Shown here one piece after another: positions 6,099-6,198 of a DNA stretch of 6,198 nucleotides; position 1 is the stretch's first letter; each line of letters starts with the position of its first letter. The stretch lies in assembly GCA_964636865.1 (NCBI GenBank), contig CAZWVJ010000061.1, forward strand, positions 1 through 6,198. Direction: 5' to 3'. Position numbers and translations under genes: made by a program. The notes beneath the pieces were generated by a model. It saw only the letters and a list, made by a program, of their open reading frames with translations. It did not search any database and was not told the origin of the DNA. Source of the stretch: B1SED10-75 sp964636865 (lineage in GTDB: Bacteria; Bacillota; Dethiobacteria; DTU022; PWGO01).

Positions 6099-6119
6099 GA
6101 TCGGTTAATTTGACAATTA
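6070..6119. repeat. 8-bp inverted repeat, one arm over the tRNA promoter -35 box
   Basis: TAATTGTC (6070-6077) is the inverse complement of GACAATTA (6112-6119). The right arm covers the last four bases of the -35 hexamer and the start of the spacer. Such symmetry could be an operator or a structured read-through RNA, but eight AT-rich base pairs with a 34-base loop are weak evidence. Confidence 0.35.
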
Positions 6120-6138
6120 AGAGGGCAATGTGTATAAT
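6110..6138 (+). promoter_or_regulatory. Strong sigma-A promoter of the tRNA gene
   Basis: TTGACA (6110-6115) and TATAAT (6133-6138) match consensus exactly at the ideal 17-base spacing. Transcription should begin near 6145, leaving a leader of about 13 bases before the mature tRNA at 6158, to be removed by RNase P. Such promoters are usual for stable RNA and fit a tRNA that leads into further genes beyond the window. Confidence 0.92.
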
Positions 6139-6157
6139 CATTTATGCACTAGTGGAT

Positions 6158-6198
6158 GCTGATGTAGCTCAATGGTAGATCACTGGCTTCACAAGCCA
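6158..6198 (+). tRNA. tRNA gene, 5' part only; anticodon reads CAC (Val), identity uncertain
   Basis: The first 41 bases of a tRNA can be folded before the window ends. The acceptor 5' strand is GCTGATG (6158-6164), then TA, then D-arm GCTC (6167-6170), loop AATGGTA with the conserved GG, and GATC (6178-6181). The anticodon arm is CTGGC (6183-6187), loop TTCACAA (6188-6194) and GCCA (6195-6198), with the last stem base missing. The loop places CAC at positions 34-36, which reads the valine codon GUG. The body, however, resembles threonine tRNAs of related clostridia as I remember them, which often begin GCTGATGTAGCTCAAT. The second D-stem pair is C11-U24, a mismatch where tRNAs nearly always have a Y-R pair. 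It could be a real tRNA-Val(CAC), a mutated tRNA-Thr, or a decayed copy. The strong promoter argues for expression. Confidence 0.8.

Noticed and set aside
1..6198. Novel defence, mobile or biosynthetic system
   Set aside because: All coding space is filled by recognised housekeeping genes; there are no transposase, integrase, CRISPR, toxin-antitoxin or unknown-gene candidates.

Overview
This window looks like a core chromosomal segment from a low-GC, Gram-positive anaerobe of the Clostridia, most like the Peptococcaceae or Syntrophomonadaceae type. The evidence is the gene order (yacL-type PIN/TRAM protein, ispD, ispF, cysS, thyX, rlmB, sigH, tRNA), a T-box leader, strong Shine-Dalgarno sites, TTG/GTG starts and AT-rich gaps with consensus sigma-A promoters. 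Naming a genus would be a guess. Every supported gene lies on the + strand. I see no mobile element, CRISPR array or phage gene.

Layout. Positions 1-456 hold the C-terminal part of a YacL-like PIN/TRAM protein, which runs off the left edge. It is followed almost without a gap by ispD (458-1159) and ispF (1163-1654), two non-mevalonate isoprenoid enzymes that both start with TTG. A 598-base gap follows. It contains a sigma-A promoter (1787-1816) and a complete cysteine-specific T-box leader (about 1823-2106, specifier UGC, UGGA bulge, terminator). Next come cysS (2253-3674), thyX (3740-4420) and rlmB (4436-5191), probably one transcript under the T-box. A short gap carries a 13-bp tandem repeat and a near-consensus promoter for sigH (5315-5974). 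The last 220 bases hold an AT-rich spacer with inverted repeats, a perfect-consensus promoter (6110-6138) and the first 41 bases of a tRNA gene cut by the right edge.

How it fits together. These are housekeeping genes: isoprenoid precursors, Cys-tRNA charging, folate-sparing dTMP synthesis, 23S rRNA methylation and the transition-phase/sporulation sigma factor. The T-box reads the charging state of tRNA-Cys and should raise cysS expression, probably with thyX and rlmB, when cysteine runs short. Compared with the Bacillus subtilis order (yacL-ispD-ispF-gltX-cysE-cysS-mrnC-rlmB-rae1-sigH), gltX, cysE, mrnC and rae1 are absent here and thyX is present.

I did not find a new multi-gene system. 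The observations most worth checking are the truncated tRNA (threonine-type acceptor arm, CAC anticodon, broken D-stem pair), the absence of mrnC and rae1, and the short repeats in the gaps.
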